DNA of 9,959 bases from Devosiaceae bacterium (GTDB lineage: Bacteria > Pseudomonadota > Alphaproteobacteria > Rhizobiales > Devosiaceae): the NCBI GenBank assembly GCA_021648585.1, contig JAKISM010000087.1, positions 1 to 9,959 on the forward strand, in the 5' to 3' direction. A program made the translations under genes and the position numbers. The notes below the pieces were generated by a model. The model made no database searches. It saw nothing but the letters and a program-made list of their open reading frames with translations, and was not told where the DNA came from. Positions 1 through 6,877 of this stretch are shown here, piece by piece. Position 1 is the stretch's first letter, and every line of letters starts with the position of its first letter.

Positions 1-459
1 CAAAAAATGAAACCTCAAATTGAAGCTCTTGGGCATGAATTGGCGGGGGTGTCGGGGAAGCGCCCAATGGGCGCGACGGCGACAAGAGAATATGTTGATT
101 ATATCGCCCTGTTTAATGACACAGATAGCCATTGGTTAGATGTAGCGGACATGATTAAACCGCAGGGGCATATTGTTAGCATTGTTGCCAATAACGAACC
201 TCTTGATATGCTGGCCATTCGTTCTAAATCAATAAGTTTTTCTTGGGAACTTATGTTCACTCGTGCGATGTTTGAAACTGATGATATGATTGAGCAGCAT
301 AATTTATTAAATCATGTTGCTGGCTTAATTGATGAGGGGAAAATACAAACCACTCTTGATAGGGTGCTAAGCCCATTTAACGCCAAAACTATGCGCCAAG
401 CCCATGGGCTTATTGAAACTGGCAACTCAAAAGGCAAAATTGTTATAAGTGGGTTTTGA
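1..459 (+). CDS. Zinc-type alcohol dehydrogenase-like oxidoreductase (YogA-type MDR family), C-terminal part
   Basis: The reading frame is open from the first base, so this is the last ~152 residues of a protein whose family is usually about 340 residues. The ATG at position 7 is internal. The visible part matches the C-terminal half of the medium-chain dehydrogenase/reductase family (quinone oxidoreductase/YogA-like): a Rossmann-end segment around NDTDSHW and PQGHIVSIV, then the very characteristic block WELMFTRAMFETDDMIEQHN, and a GKIVISGF C-terminus. The family reduces or oxidises carbonyls or quinones with NAD(P)H in the cytoplasm; the substrate of this member is unknown. The nucleotide-binding glycine motif and any zinc ligands lie before the window. 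Oddity: between EALG and VDYIALFNDTD there are about 18-20 extra residues (34 to 93) that I do not remember from homologues, encoded by strikingly GC-rich DNA. It is convergent with the LysR gene. Confidence 0.85.
   Translation, partial: QKMKPQIEALGHELAGVSGKRPMGATATREYVDYIALFNDTDSHWLDVADMIKPQGHIVSIVANNEPLDMLAIRSKSISFSWELMFTRAMFETDDMIEQHNLLNHVAGLIDEGKIQTTLDRVLSPFNAKTMRQAHGLIETGNSKGKIVISGF
34..93 (+). other. GC-rich, palindrome-bearing in-frame segment inside the dehydrogenase gene
   Basis: From 42 to 83, 33 of 42 bases are G or C, in a gene and region that are otherwise clearly AT-rich. The segment contains a near-perfect palindrome at 60-74: arms GCGCCC and GGGCGC around AAT (7 bp if the flanking A-T also pairs). 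GTC at 51-53 could also pair with GAC at 75-77. The encoded stretch, from roughly HELAGVSG to TATREY, adds about 18-20 residues where I expect family members to pass directly from a short strand to VDY. It keeps the reading frame. That it is an inserted element is inference; it could also be a lineage-specific loop. Confidence 0.45.
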
Positions 460-527
460 TTTATTTGTTATAGAAAATATAAGGCGCGCACCCGCCAGCT
501 CTTGCAATAAGTTATAAGACCCAAAAA

Positions 528-1421
528 TCAGTACGACCATTGCCGAGATTTTTTGACCAAAAAGTCCCTAAATACTGCAACACGTTTGGAGTTTTTTAAT
601 GTTGGTGGATAGACAAAAAACGTTTCAAATTCTGGCAACTCCACTTCGCCTAAAATACGTGCCAATTCTGGCTCTCCCCGTGTGGCATAATCTGGCAACA
701 TAGCAATGCCAATGCCAGCACGCACTGCTTGCAACATGCCATAAATAGAATTTACTTTAAGAGCAACAGGGCGGCGGGAATTTTCTTTGCGCCCCAAACG
801 CTCAAGATAATTTATATCACCAAGAAAAGCAGGAGCTGGATCGCCAAAAGTAATTATGCGGTGCTTGTCTAATTGCTCAACATTATCTGGTTGCCCATTT
901 TTTGCCAAATAAGATTTTGACGCATAAATATGAAAATGCACCGTGAATAATTTTCTTTGTATCATTTCTGATTGAGTTGGACGGTGCAAACGAATAGCAA
1001 TATCTGCTTCACGCATCGCTAAATCAAGTTCAGCATCTTGAAGTTTTATCTCTAATTGAATGGTTGGATACAGCGAAAGGAACTCATTAATTCTTGGGGC
1101 TAACCAAGTTGCCCCTAATCCAACGGTTGTTGTAACAAGCAATGGGCCTGCGGGAACGGACTGAGTTTCGCTCATTTGCTCTTCAACTTGCGCCAATTCC
1201 CAAGACATTTGTTGAGCGGTGCGGAAAAGCTGTTCGCCAACTTCTGTAAGAACCAGCCCCCTAGCGTGGCGAATAAATAATTTGAGTTTTAAGTCGGCTT
1301 CAAGCGCTGAAATTTGTCTTGAAACTGCTGGCTGGCTCATGCCCAATTTTTCTGCGGCATGGGTAAACGAGCCAGCTTCTGCGCTAGCATGAAAAATTCT
1401 TAATTTATCCCAGTCAAGCAT
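528..1421 (-). CDS. lsrB: LysR-family transcriptional regulator, LsrB/VtlR type
   Basis: This 297-residue LysR-type regulator has an N-terminal winged helix-turn-helix (about residues 5-64, with SFTHAAEKLGMSQPAVSRQISALE as the DNA-reading part), then a linker helix and a substrate-binding-like effector domain from about residue 92 to the end, including GIGIAMLPDY (236-245). The opening MLDWDKLRIFH and the RHARGLVLTE stretch are what I remember of LsrB of Sinorhizobium/Agrobacterium and VtlR of Brucella, which sit beside trxB and govern redox, envelope or small-RNA-linked functions during host association. Here trxB is 30 bases upstream on the same strand, so co-transcription is likely; AGGA lies 8 bases before the start. 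The protein contains no cysteine at all, although rhizobial LsrB is reported to sense oxidants through cysteines. The family is certain; the orthology, and so the symbol, is inferred from sequence and neighbourhood. Confidence 0.85.
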   Translation of the reverse strand: MLDWDKLRIFHASAEAGSFTHAAEKLGMSQPAVSRQISALEADLKLKLFIRHARGLVLTEVGEQLFRTAQQMSWELAQVEEQMSETQSVPAGPLLVTTTVGLGATWLAPRINEFLSLYPTIQLEIKLQDAELDLAMREADIAIRLHRPTQSEMIQRKLFTVHFHIYASKSYLAKNGQPDNVEQLDKHRIITFGDPAPAFLGDINYLERLGRKENSRRPVALKVNSIYGMLQAVRAGIGIAMLPDYATRGEPELARILGEVELPEFETFFVYPPTLKNSKRVAVFRDFLVKKSRQWSY

Positions 1422-1451
1422 TTTATTGTCCTAAATTTAGATGAGCGAATA

Positions 1452-2390
1452 TTATGTTTCTTGCTCATCAAGGAATTTTTCAGCTTCAAGTGCTGCCATG
1501 CAACCCATTCCAGCAGCCGTTACCGCTTGGCGATAGATATCGTCCGTTACATCACCAGCGGCATAGACACCAGCAATATTGGTTTTTGTCGAATCAGGTG
1601 CTGTAACAAGATAAGTGCCATTTTTCATTTCCAACTTATCAATAAATAATTTTGTTGATGGGGCATGACCAATGGCTATGAAAATACCATCAAAATCATG
1701 CTCGCTTATTTTACCAGTTTTAACATTGCGCAATTTTGCACCAGTAACAGAAAGAGGGATTTTTTCGCTCCCCAAAACTTCGTCCAATTCAGTATCCCAA
1801 AGCACTTCAATTTTGTCATTTTCAAATAGACGTTTTTGCAATATTTTTTCAGAACGAAATTCATCACGCCGATGCGCAACGATAACTTTCGATGCGAATT
1901 TGGTTAAAAATAACGCCTCTTCAACGGCTGTGTTACCGCCGCCAATAACTAAAACTTTTTTGTCTTTATAAAAGAAACCATCGCAAGTGGCGCAAGCTGA
2001 AACACCAAAACCTTTGAATTTTTCTTCACTTGGCAAGCCTAGCCATTTAGCTTGCGCACCAGTTGCAATGATTAAAGCATCACAAGTATAAGTTGTGCCG
2101 CTATCGCCAGTTAGAGTGAAGGGGCGTTTATCAAGCTTTACCTCTAAAATAATATCATTGATTATTTTAGCGCCAACATTGATAGCCTGCTGTTTCATTT
2201 GCTCCATCAGCAATGTGCCATCAATAGGATCAGCAAATCCGGGGTAATTTTCAACGTCAGTGGTTATGGTTAGCTGCCCTCCCGGTTGAATTCCTTGAAT
2301 TACAACAGGTTCAAGCATAGCTCGAGAACCATAAATTGCAGCAGTATATCCAGCAGGGCCAGATCCGATTATCATTAGTTTTGAGTGCAT
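1452..2390 (-). CDS. trxB: Thioredoxin reductase (NADPH)
   Basis: TrxB moves electrons from NADPH through FAD and a redox disulfide to thioredoxin in the cytoplasm, feeding ribonucleotide reductase and thiol repair. The 312 residues are the normal bacterial length. In order: the FAD-binding GSGPAG (residues 9-14), GGQL and the ENYPGF segment, the redox-active CATC (133-136, followed by DGFF), the NADPH-binding GGGNTA (150-155), HRRDEFR (173-179, binds the NADPH phosphate), and the second FAD motif GVYAAGD (274-280). All catalytic elements are intact. An AGGA ribosome-binding site lies 7 bases before the ATG. The LysR gene follows after 30 bases and greA ends 84 bases upstream, so trxB and the regulator probably form a transcription unit that may also receive read-through from greA. 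Confidence 0.97.
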   Translation of the reverse strand: MHSKLMIIGSGPAGYTAAIYGSRAMLEPVVIQGIQPGGQLTITTDVENYPGFADPIDGTLLMEQMKQQAINVGAKIINDIILEVKLDKRPFTLTGDSGTTYTCDALIIATGAQAKWLGLPSEEKFKGFGVSACATCDGFFYKDKKVLVIGGGNTAVEEALFLTKFASKVIVAHRRDEFRSEKILQKRLFENDKIEVLWDTELDEVLGSEKIPLSVTGAKLRNVKTGKISEHDFDGIFIAIGHAPSTKLFIDKLEMKNGTYLVTAPDSTKTNIAGVYAAGDVTDDIYRQAVTAAGMGCMAALEAEKFLDEQET

Positions 2391-2409
2391 TAATCTATCC
2401 TATAAATAT

Positions 2410-2438
2410 GTTACATAGAATATGTGCTATTTTGTTAA
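2410..2438 (-). promoter_or_regulatory. Possible trxB promoter with overlapping inverted repeats
   Basis: Reading the minus strand, TTAACA (2438-2433, 5 of 6 to the -35 consensus) is followed after 17 bases by TGTAAC (2415-2410, 4 of 6 to -10). This would start transcription about 13 bases before the trxB ATG. The same stretch contains TATGT, ACATA and TATGT in close succession (plus strand about 2407-2425), giving two overlapping small inverted repeats that could be an operator. AT-rich DNA throws up such matches easily, so this is tentative. Confidence 0.25.
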
Positions 2439-2474
2439 TCTTGCAAGGGGAGAAATAGTTTTATACGAAATAAT

Positions 2475-2948
2475 TTAGATATATTTTACATCTGCTATTT
2501 CGTAAGAGCGAACACCACCTGGTGCTCTAACTTCTATAGAATCACCAACTTCTTTAGAAATCAGCGCACGAGCAATAGGAGAGGATATAGAAATCCTACC
2601 TTCGTTAGCATCTGATTCAGGATTGCCGACAATTTGCCAGATTTGCTCTTCTTCAGTTTCTTCGTCAACAATAGTAACGGTTGCACCAAATTTTATAGTT
2701 GGGCCACTAAGTTTTGTAACGTCAATTACTTGCGCTAAAGCCAAAAGAGTTTCAAGCTCTTTAATACGTCCCTCATTAAGACTTTGCTGCTCTTTTGCTG
2801 CGTGATATTCAGCATTTTCTGATAGATCACCATGCGCACGAGCTTCTGAAATTGCATTGATGATAGTATGGCGATCATTTGCCGTGCGGCGATCATATTC
2901 ATCATTTAACATTTTATGCCCTGAGATTGTCATTGGGACTTTTTCCAT
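2475..2948 (-). CDS. greA: Transcription elongation factor GreA
   Basis: GreA enters the secondary channel of RNA polymerase and stimulates cleavage of backtracked transcripts. The 157-residue protein has the N-terminal coiled coil (about 1-75), with the tip sequence DLSENAEY whose acidic Asp41 and Glu44 contact the polymerase active site, and the C-terminal FKBP-like domain containing ISISSPIARALI and KEVGDSIEVRAPGG. The length fits the family (about 157-158). An in-frame ATG five codons upstream (2963) exists, but the start at 2948 is chosen because AGGAG at 2959-2955 is well placed for it and alphaproteobacterial GreA proteins begin M(V)EKVPMT. Related genomes, as I recall them, often have an Lrp/AsnC-type gene between greA and trxB; none is present here. 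The stop overlaps one arm region of a 9-bp inverted repeat (2464-2472 with 2496-2504). Confidence 0.97.
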   Translation of the reverse strand: MEKVPMTISGHKMLNDEYDRRTANDRHTIINAISEARAHGDLSENAEYHAAKEQQSLNEGRIKELETLLALAQVIDVTKLSGPTIKFGATVTIVDEETEEEQIWQIVGNPESDANEGRISISSPIARALISKEVGDSIEVRAPGGVRSYEIADVKYI

Positions 2949-2954
2949 TTTTAT

Positions 2955-2959
2955 CTCCT
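2955..2959 (-). promoter_or_regulatory. Ribosome-binding site that fixes the greA start
   Basis: AGGAG on the minus strand, followed by ATAAAA (six bases) and the ATG at 2948. It lies inside the few codons that would be gained by starting at 2963, which argues against that longer start. Confidence 0.75.
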
Positions 2960-2984
2960 GCATTTCATTGTTAAAATTAATTGG

Positions 2985-3020
2985 GATATATTGAGTGTGA
3001 TATATTGCGTAAGATATATT
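2985..3020 (-). repeat. Three direct repeats GATATATT with exact 14-base period upstream of greA
   Basis: On the plus strand GATATATT begins at 2985, 2999 and 3013, giving three identical 8-base cores with six variable bases between them (AATATATC on the transcribed minus strand). They lie 37-72 bases upstream of the greA start and just downstream of the cold-shock gene terminator, where a greA promoter is expected. They could be operator repeats, overlapping -10-like elements, or a small minisatellite; nothing in the sequence decides which. Confidence 0.6.
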
Positions 3021-3027
3021 ATAAGTT

Positions 3028-3060
3028 AAAAATCCGGCACGAAAATGAATTCATGCCGGA
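3028..3060 (-). terminator. Rho-independent terminator of the cold-shock gene
   Basis: On the minus strand TCCGGCA (3060-3054) pairs with TGCCGGA (3039-3033). After one mismatch, three more pairs (3052-3050 with 3043-3041) close a six-base loop. Five T (3032-3028) follow directly. There is no T-run on the plus-strand side, so it works for minus-strand transcription, ending the csp message about 45-75 bases after its stop and separating it from greA. Confidence 0.8.
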
Positions 3061-3086
3061 TGATTATATGTTAGTTAATTTATTTG

Positions 3087-3116
3087 TTAGTTTGCAACAG
3101 ACTAGTCTGCAACAGA
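3087..3116 (-). repeat. Tandem 15-base duplication spanning the csp stop codon
   Basis: On the minus strand TCTGTTGCAGACTAG (3116-3102), which encodes the last residues SVAD and the stop, is followed at once by TCTGTTGCAAACTAA (3101-3087), 13 of 15 identical and in the same frame. The result is a second in-frame stop (TAA) fifteen bases after the first (TAG). It looks like a recent small duplication. Confidence 0.75.
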
Positions 3117-3314
3117 AAGATTATTTGCAGCGGATTTTCCGGTGCGGCTATCTTCCACGATTTCATAATTAACTTTTTGTCCTTCATCCAAGCCATTCAG
3201 ACCTGAAGATTGAACTGCTGAGATGTGAACAAACACATCAGCGCCGCCTTCATCAGGTTGAATAAAGCCGAAGCCTTTTTGTCCGTTGAACCATTTAACG
3301 GTACCAGTAGCCAT
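3102..3314 (-). CDS. Cold-shock-domain protein (CspA family)
   Basis: This 70-residue single-domain protein has the standard five-stranded nucleic-acid-binding fold: MATGTVKWFN start, RNP1 motif KGFGFI (13-18) and RNP2 motif VFVHI (27-31), with the surface aromatics Trp8, Phe15, Phe17, Phe28 and His30 in place. Such proteins bind single-stranded RNA or DNA, melt RNA structure, and act as RNA chaperones or antiterminators. The sequence cannot tell whether this paralogue is cold-induced or constitutive, so no numbered symbol is given. AAAGG lies 8-9 bases before the ATG. It sits between carB and greA, with 217 bases before it and a clear terminator after it, and so is probably its own transcript. 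The C-terminus ends at a tandemly duplicated stop segment. Confidence 0.95.
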   Translation of the reverse strand: MATGTVKWFNGQKGFGFIQPDEGGADVFVHISAVQSSGLNGLDEGQKVNYEIVEDSRTGKSAANNLSVAD

Positions 3315-3531
3315 GTTAGTCGCCTTTCGAGTAGTATAAAAAATGATTTTCCTCCAACATAGAGAAAAACCGGATAAATCGAAAATTTTGGATTAAGACG
3401 TAGTGCAAATAAACATTTGCTTTTTGTTAGTCGTGTAGCCGCAGTGATCGATTGCTCTTACATAGCGAAAGAAAACGACATTTACAAGATTTTTCTTATT
3501 ATTTTGAAATTTATAGGCTCACGCCGCTTAC
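3315..3531. other. Intergenic region between carB and csp (217 bases)
   Basis: It must hold the csp promoter and 5' leader and the end of the carB message. The carB-proximal end carries one arm of a long inverted repeat. Near csp, a TATACT (minus strand 3338-3333) could be a -10 box but has no convincing -35, and a GGAGG further up has no ATG, GTG or TTG start at a suitable distance. I see no supported small gene. Confidence 0.4.
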
Positions 3532-3552
3532 CTAAGAAAAATAATCTTGTAA
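3482..3552 (-). repeat. Long inverted repeat enclosing the carB stop codon
   Basis: Arms at 3482-3498 and 3533-3552 pair over 17 bases with one three-base bulge (10 pairs, bulge, 7 pairs). The bases between them form a 34-base loop that can make a small extra GGC/GCC hairpin. In the carB message the structure takes in the last codons (for LQDYFS) and the stop. It is AT-rich and not followed by a clean U-run, though GTCGTTTTCTTTC comes soon after. It could be a 3'-end stabiliser, a weak terminator, or a brake on ribosomes at the stop. Confidence 0.55.
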
Positions 3553-6500
3553 TGGGCGCACATCAAGCTCACCACTTTTGTAAGCAACAATGCCTTTAAC
3601 TGCAGCTTTTGCTCCCGAAATCGTGGTGTAATATGGGATTTTGCCAGTTAGTGCGGCACGGCGCAATGTCTTACTATCAGAGATTGCTTTTGTGCCTTTA
3701 GTGGTATTTATCACTAGCTGCACATCACCATTTTTCATTGCATCAACAATATGTGGACGACCCTCTAGCACCTTATTTATTTTTTCACACTCAATACCTT
3801 GTTCAAGCAAATATTGTTGCGTGCCACCAGTTGCAATAATATCAAAGCCAATTTCTTTAAGGGTTTTAATTGCCGGTGTGATGCTTGCCTTGTCACTATC
3901 TTTAACCGAAACAAATACAGTACCAGATTTTGGCACAGCGGTACTTGCCCCAAGTTGTGATTTTGCATAGGCGATACCAAAATCTGTATCCAAGCCAATA
4001 ACTTCACCAGTTGAGCGCATTTCTGGCCCAAGCATTGTATCAACTCCGGGAAAGCGAGCAAAAGGAAAAACCGCTTCTTTAATGGCAATATGGTTAAAGG
4101 ATTTTTCGTATAAATTAAAGCCACTAAGTGGCTCGCCTGCCATAATGCGTGAAGCAATTTTTGCTATTGGTTGGTTAATTAGCTTTGCAACAAATGGCAC
4201 GGTGCGAGAAGCACGAGGATTAACCTCAATGATAAAAATCTCATCATCTTTAATTGCATATTGCACATTCATAAGGCCACCAACATTTAGAGCTTTGGCG
4301 AGTTCTGTTGTTTGGCGTTTTAGCTCTTTGATAATTTCATCACTTAGCGAATGAGGGGGGAGCGAACATGCGCTATCGCCAGAATGAATTCCAGCCTCTT
4401 CAATATGCTCCATAATGCCAGCGATAAACACGTCGTTACCATCGCTTAAACAATCAACATCAACCTCTATTGCGCCAGATAAATAGCCATCAAATAATAG
4501 TGGGTTTTTAGCAATTACAAAATTAATCTGCGCTTCTTTATCATTGGGATATTTCGCAACAATTTCAGGCGTTGCTAATTCGCTTAAAGTTGTTTGAATA
4601 TAATTTTCAAACTGCTCTTCATTATGCACAATAGCCATTGCCCGACCGCCTAAAACATAAGAGGGGCGAATGACTAATGGATAAGAAACCTCATTTGCAA
4701 CTTTTCGTGCTTCTTCTAATGAATAGGCAATGCCGTTTTTTGGCTGAGTTAAACCTAATTCATCAACCAAAGACATAAACCTATCTCTATCTTCTGCCAG
4801 ATCTATTGCATCTGGTTGCGTGCCTAAAATTGGCACGCCAGCTTTTTCAACCGCTTGCGCCAAATTAAGCGGAGTTTGTCCGCCAAACTGCACAATCACA
4901 CCTTTAAGAGTGCCATTTTGCTTTTCGATCTCTAAAATTTCAATCACGTCTTCTTCAGTTAATGGCTCAAAATATAGCCTATCAGAAGTATCATAATCGG
5001 TTGAAACTGTTTCTGGATTACAGTTAACCATTATAGTTTCATAGCCCGCATCAGAAAGCGCAAAGGCGGCATGACAACAGCAATAATCAAACTCAATTCC
5101 TTGCCCAATTCTATTTGGCCCACCACCAAGAATTATGATTTTTTCTTTATCGCTTGGCATTGCTTCATTTGCCATTTCACCAGCAAACGGCACTTCATAA
5201 GTCGAATACATATAAGGAGTAGGAGAAGCGAATTCTGCGGCGCATGTATCTATGCGTTTATAGATTGGGCGCACATTTAAGAGGCGTTTTTGGCGCACAT
5301 CACTTGCGCTTTGTTTGCTTAACTCAGCTAAACGTGCGTCTGAAAATCCTTGTGCCTTAAGAAAACGCAAATTTTCTTCATCATCTGGCAGGCCAAATTC
5401 ACGCACTTTTTCTTCCAAATCAACAATATTACGGATTTGCTCCAAAACCCAGTTATCCATTTTGCAGGCCTGATAAATGGTTTCATTATCCATGCCCAAA
5501 CGCATCGCTTGCGCTACGTGCAATATTCTATCAGGGGTTGGTGTGCCTAAAACCGCCTTAATAGCGTTTTCATCGTCGCCCTCGCCAAGTCCTTCAATTT
5601 TGGTTTCGTTAAAGCCAGTTAGTCCTGTTTCAAGCGAGCGCAAGGCTTTTTGCATACTTTCAGCAAAAGTGCGGCCAATCGCCATAGCTTCACCAACCGA
5701 TTTCATTGCCGTGCCTAATAGATTGCTAGCACCGGGGAATTTTTCAAATGCGAAACGAGGGATTTTGGTAACTACATAATCAATAGTTGGCTCAAATGAA
5801 GCAGGAGTTGCGCCCTTTGTGATGTCATTTTCTAATTCGTCAAGCGTGTAACCAACCGCTAGCTTGGCAGCAATTTTGGCAATGGGAAAACCAGTTGCTT
5901 TTGATGCAAGGGCGGACGATCGAGAAACACGAGGGTTCATTTCAATAACAATAAGACGACCATCTTCTGGATTAACAGCAAATTGCACGTTTGATCCGCC
6001 AGTTTCAACGCCAATTTCTCGCAATACGGCAAGGGACGCATCACGCATAATTTGATATTCTTTATCGCTTAGCGTGAGCGCTGGGGCAACAGTAATACTA
6101 TCGCCAGTATGCACGCCCATTGGATCGATATTTTCGATTGAGCAAATAATAATGCAATTATCCTTTTTATCTCGGACAACTTCCATTTCATATTCTTTCC
6201 AACCAACGATTGATTCTTCAACCAAAACCTCAGTGGTTGGGGAAGCATCAAGACCGCTTTCGATAATCTCAAGATATTCTTGCTTATTATAAGCAATGCC
6301 ACCGCCCGTGCCACCAAGTGTAAAGGAGGGGCGAATTATGGTTGGCAGGCCAATTTCTTCAAGCGCCTCAAGTGCTTCGGGGATATTATGAACTATCATT
6401 GAATGTGGAGTTTCAAGTCCAATTTTTTTCATTGCAGCACGGAATAAATCTCTATCCTCTGCCTTATCAATGGCGTGAGCGTCTGCGCCAATCATTTCAA

Positions 6501-6855
6501 TATCATATTCATCTAGCACGCCCATTTTGCGCAAAGAAAGAGCGCAATTTAGCGCGGTTTGTCCGCCCATAGTTGGCAACAAGGCCATTTTATCATTGGG
6601 GTAGGCTTTACGCTCTTTAGCAATTATTTTGGCAACAATTTCTGGAGTAATAGGCTCCATATAAGTAGCGTCAGCTAAATCAGGATCTGTCATAATGGTT
6701 GCTGGATTAGAATTTACCAGCACCACACGATAGCCCTCATCTTTAAGCGCTTTACACGCTTGTGTACCAGAATAATCAAATTCGCAGGCTTGCCCAATAA
6801 TAATCGGCCCTGCGCCAATGATGAGAATAGTATTTATATCGTTACGTTTTGGCAT
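3532..6855 (-). CDS. carB: Carbamoyl-phosphate synthase, large (ammonia-using) subunit
   Basis: CarB uses two ATP, bicarbonate and ammonia (from glutamine via CarA) to make carbamoyl phosphate for pyrimidine and arginine synthesis. The 1107 residues show the expected order: the carboxy-phosphate ATP-grasp half (about 1-400; GAGPIIIGQACEFDYSGTQA, RPSFTLGGTGGG at 175-186, MGVHTGDSITVAP at 246-258, EMNPRVSRSSALASKATG), an oligomerisation region (about 400-560), the second ATP-grasp half (about 565-940; GGGPNRIGQGIEFDYC, RPSYVLGGRAM, EVNPRASRTVPFVAK), and the C-terminal MGS-like allosteric domain (about 970-1107; ATGGTQQYL). It is slightly longer than the ~1073-residue E. coli protein, as in other alphaproteobacteria. 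An in-frame ATG 13 codons upstream (6894) lies within a leader hairpin. The start at 6855 is preferred because the protein then begins MPKRNDI as in homologues, although its ribosome-binding site is weak (GAAAG). carA is not in the window. Confidence 0.97.
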   Translation of the reverse strand: MPKRNDINTILIIGAGPIIIGQACEFDYSGTQACKALKDEGYRVVLVNSNPATIMTDPDLADATYMEPITPEIVAKIIAKERKAYPNDKMALLPTMGGQTALNCALSLRKMGVLDEYDIEMIGADAHAIDKAEDRDLFRAAMKKIGLETPHSMIVHNIPEALEALEEIGLPTIIRPSFTLGGTGGGIAYNKQEYLEIIESGLDASPTTEVLVEESIVGWKEYEMEVVRDKKDNCIIICSIENIDPMGVHTGDSITVAPALTLSDKEYQIMRDASLAVLREIGVETGGSNVQFAVNPEDGRLIVIEMNPRVSRSSALASKATGFPIAKIAAKLAVGYTLDELENDITKGATPASFEPTIDYVVTKIPRFAFEKFPGASNLLGTAMKSVGEAMAIGRTFAESMQKALRSLETGLTGFNETKIEGLGEGDDENAIKAVLGTPTPDRILHVAQAMRLGMDNETIYQACKMDNWVLEQIRNIVDLEEKVREFGLPDDEENLRFLKAQGFSDARLAELSKQSASDVRQKRLLNVRPIYKRIDTCAAEFASPTPYMYSTYEVPFAGEMANEAMPSDKEKIIILGGGPNRIGQGIEFDYCCCHAAFALSDAGYETIMVNCNPETVSTDYDTSDRLYFEPLTEEDVIEILEIEKQNGTLKGVIVQFGGQTPLNLAQAVEKAGVPILGTQPDAIDLAEDRDRFMSLVDELGLTQPKNGIAYSLEEARKVANEVSYPLVIRPSYVLGGRAMAIVHNEEQFENYIQTTLSELATPEIVAKYPNDKEAQINFVIAKNPLLFDGYLSGAIEVDVDCLSDGNDVFIAGIMEHIEEAGIHSGDSACSLPPHSLSDEIIKELKRQTTELAKALNVGGLMNVQYAIKDDEIFIIEVNPRASRTVPFVAKLINQPIAKIASRIMAGEPLSGFNLYEKSFNHIAIKEAVFPFARFPGVDTMLGPEMRSTGEVIGLDTDFGIAYAKSQLGASTAVPKSGTVFVSVKDSDKASITPAIKTLKEIGFDIIATGGTQQYLLEQGIECEKINKVLEGRPHIVDAMKNGDVQLVINTTKGTKAISDSKTLRRAALTGKIPYYTTISGAKAAVKGIVAYKSGELDVRPLQDYFS

Positions 6856-6877
6856 GTTAGCTTTCTTTTGCGTGCGT

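Noticed and set aside
483..496. Small GGCG/CGCC hairpin between the dehydrogenase and the LysR gene
   Set aside because: Only four base pairs, with no clean T-run on either strand; too weak to call a terminator for these convergent genes.
2478..2485. A fourth GATATATT at the end of greA
   Set aside because: It is part of the coding sequence for VKYI and the stop, is out of phase with the 14-base array, and one extra copy is expected by chance in this composition.
2949..2963. GreA start at 2963
   Set aside because: The added codons contain the AGGAG that serves the ATG at 2948, and the family begins MEKVPMT-like.
3600..6572. Several plus-strand open frames of 60-109 codons opposite carB, and a few minus-strand frames inside its other phases
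   Set aside because: CarB is continuous and full-length over the same bases with all motifs. The antisense frames have no recognisable protein features and are typical shadows of a long conserved gene.
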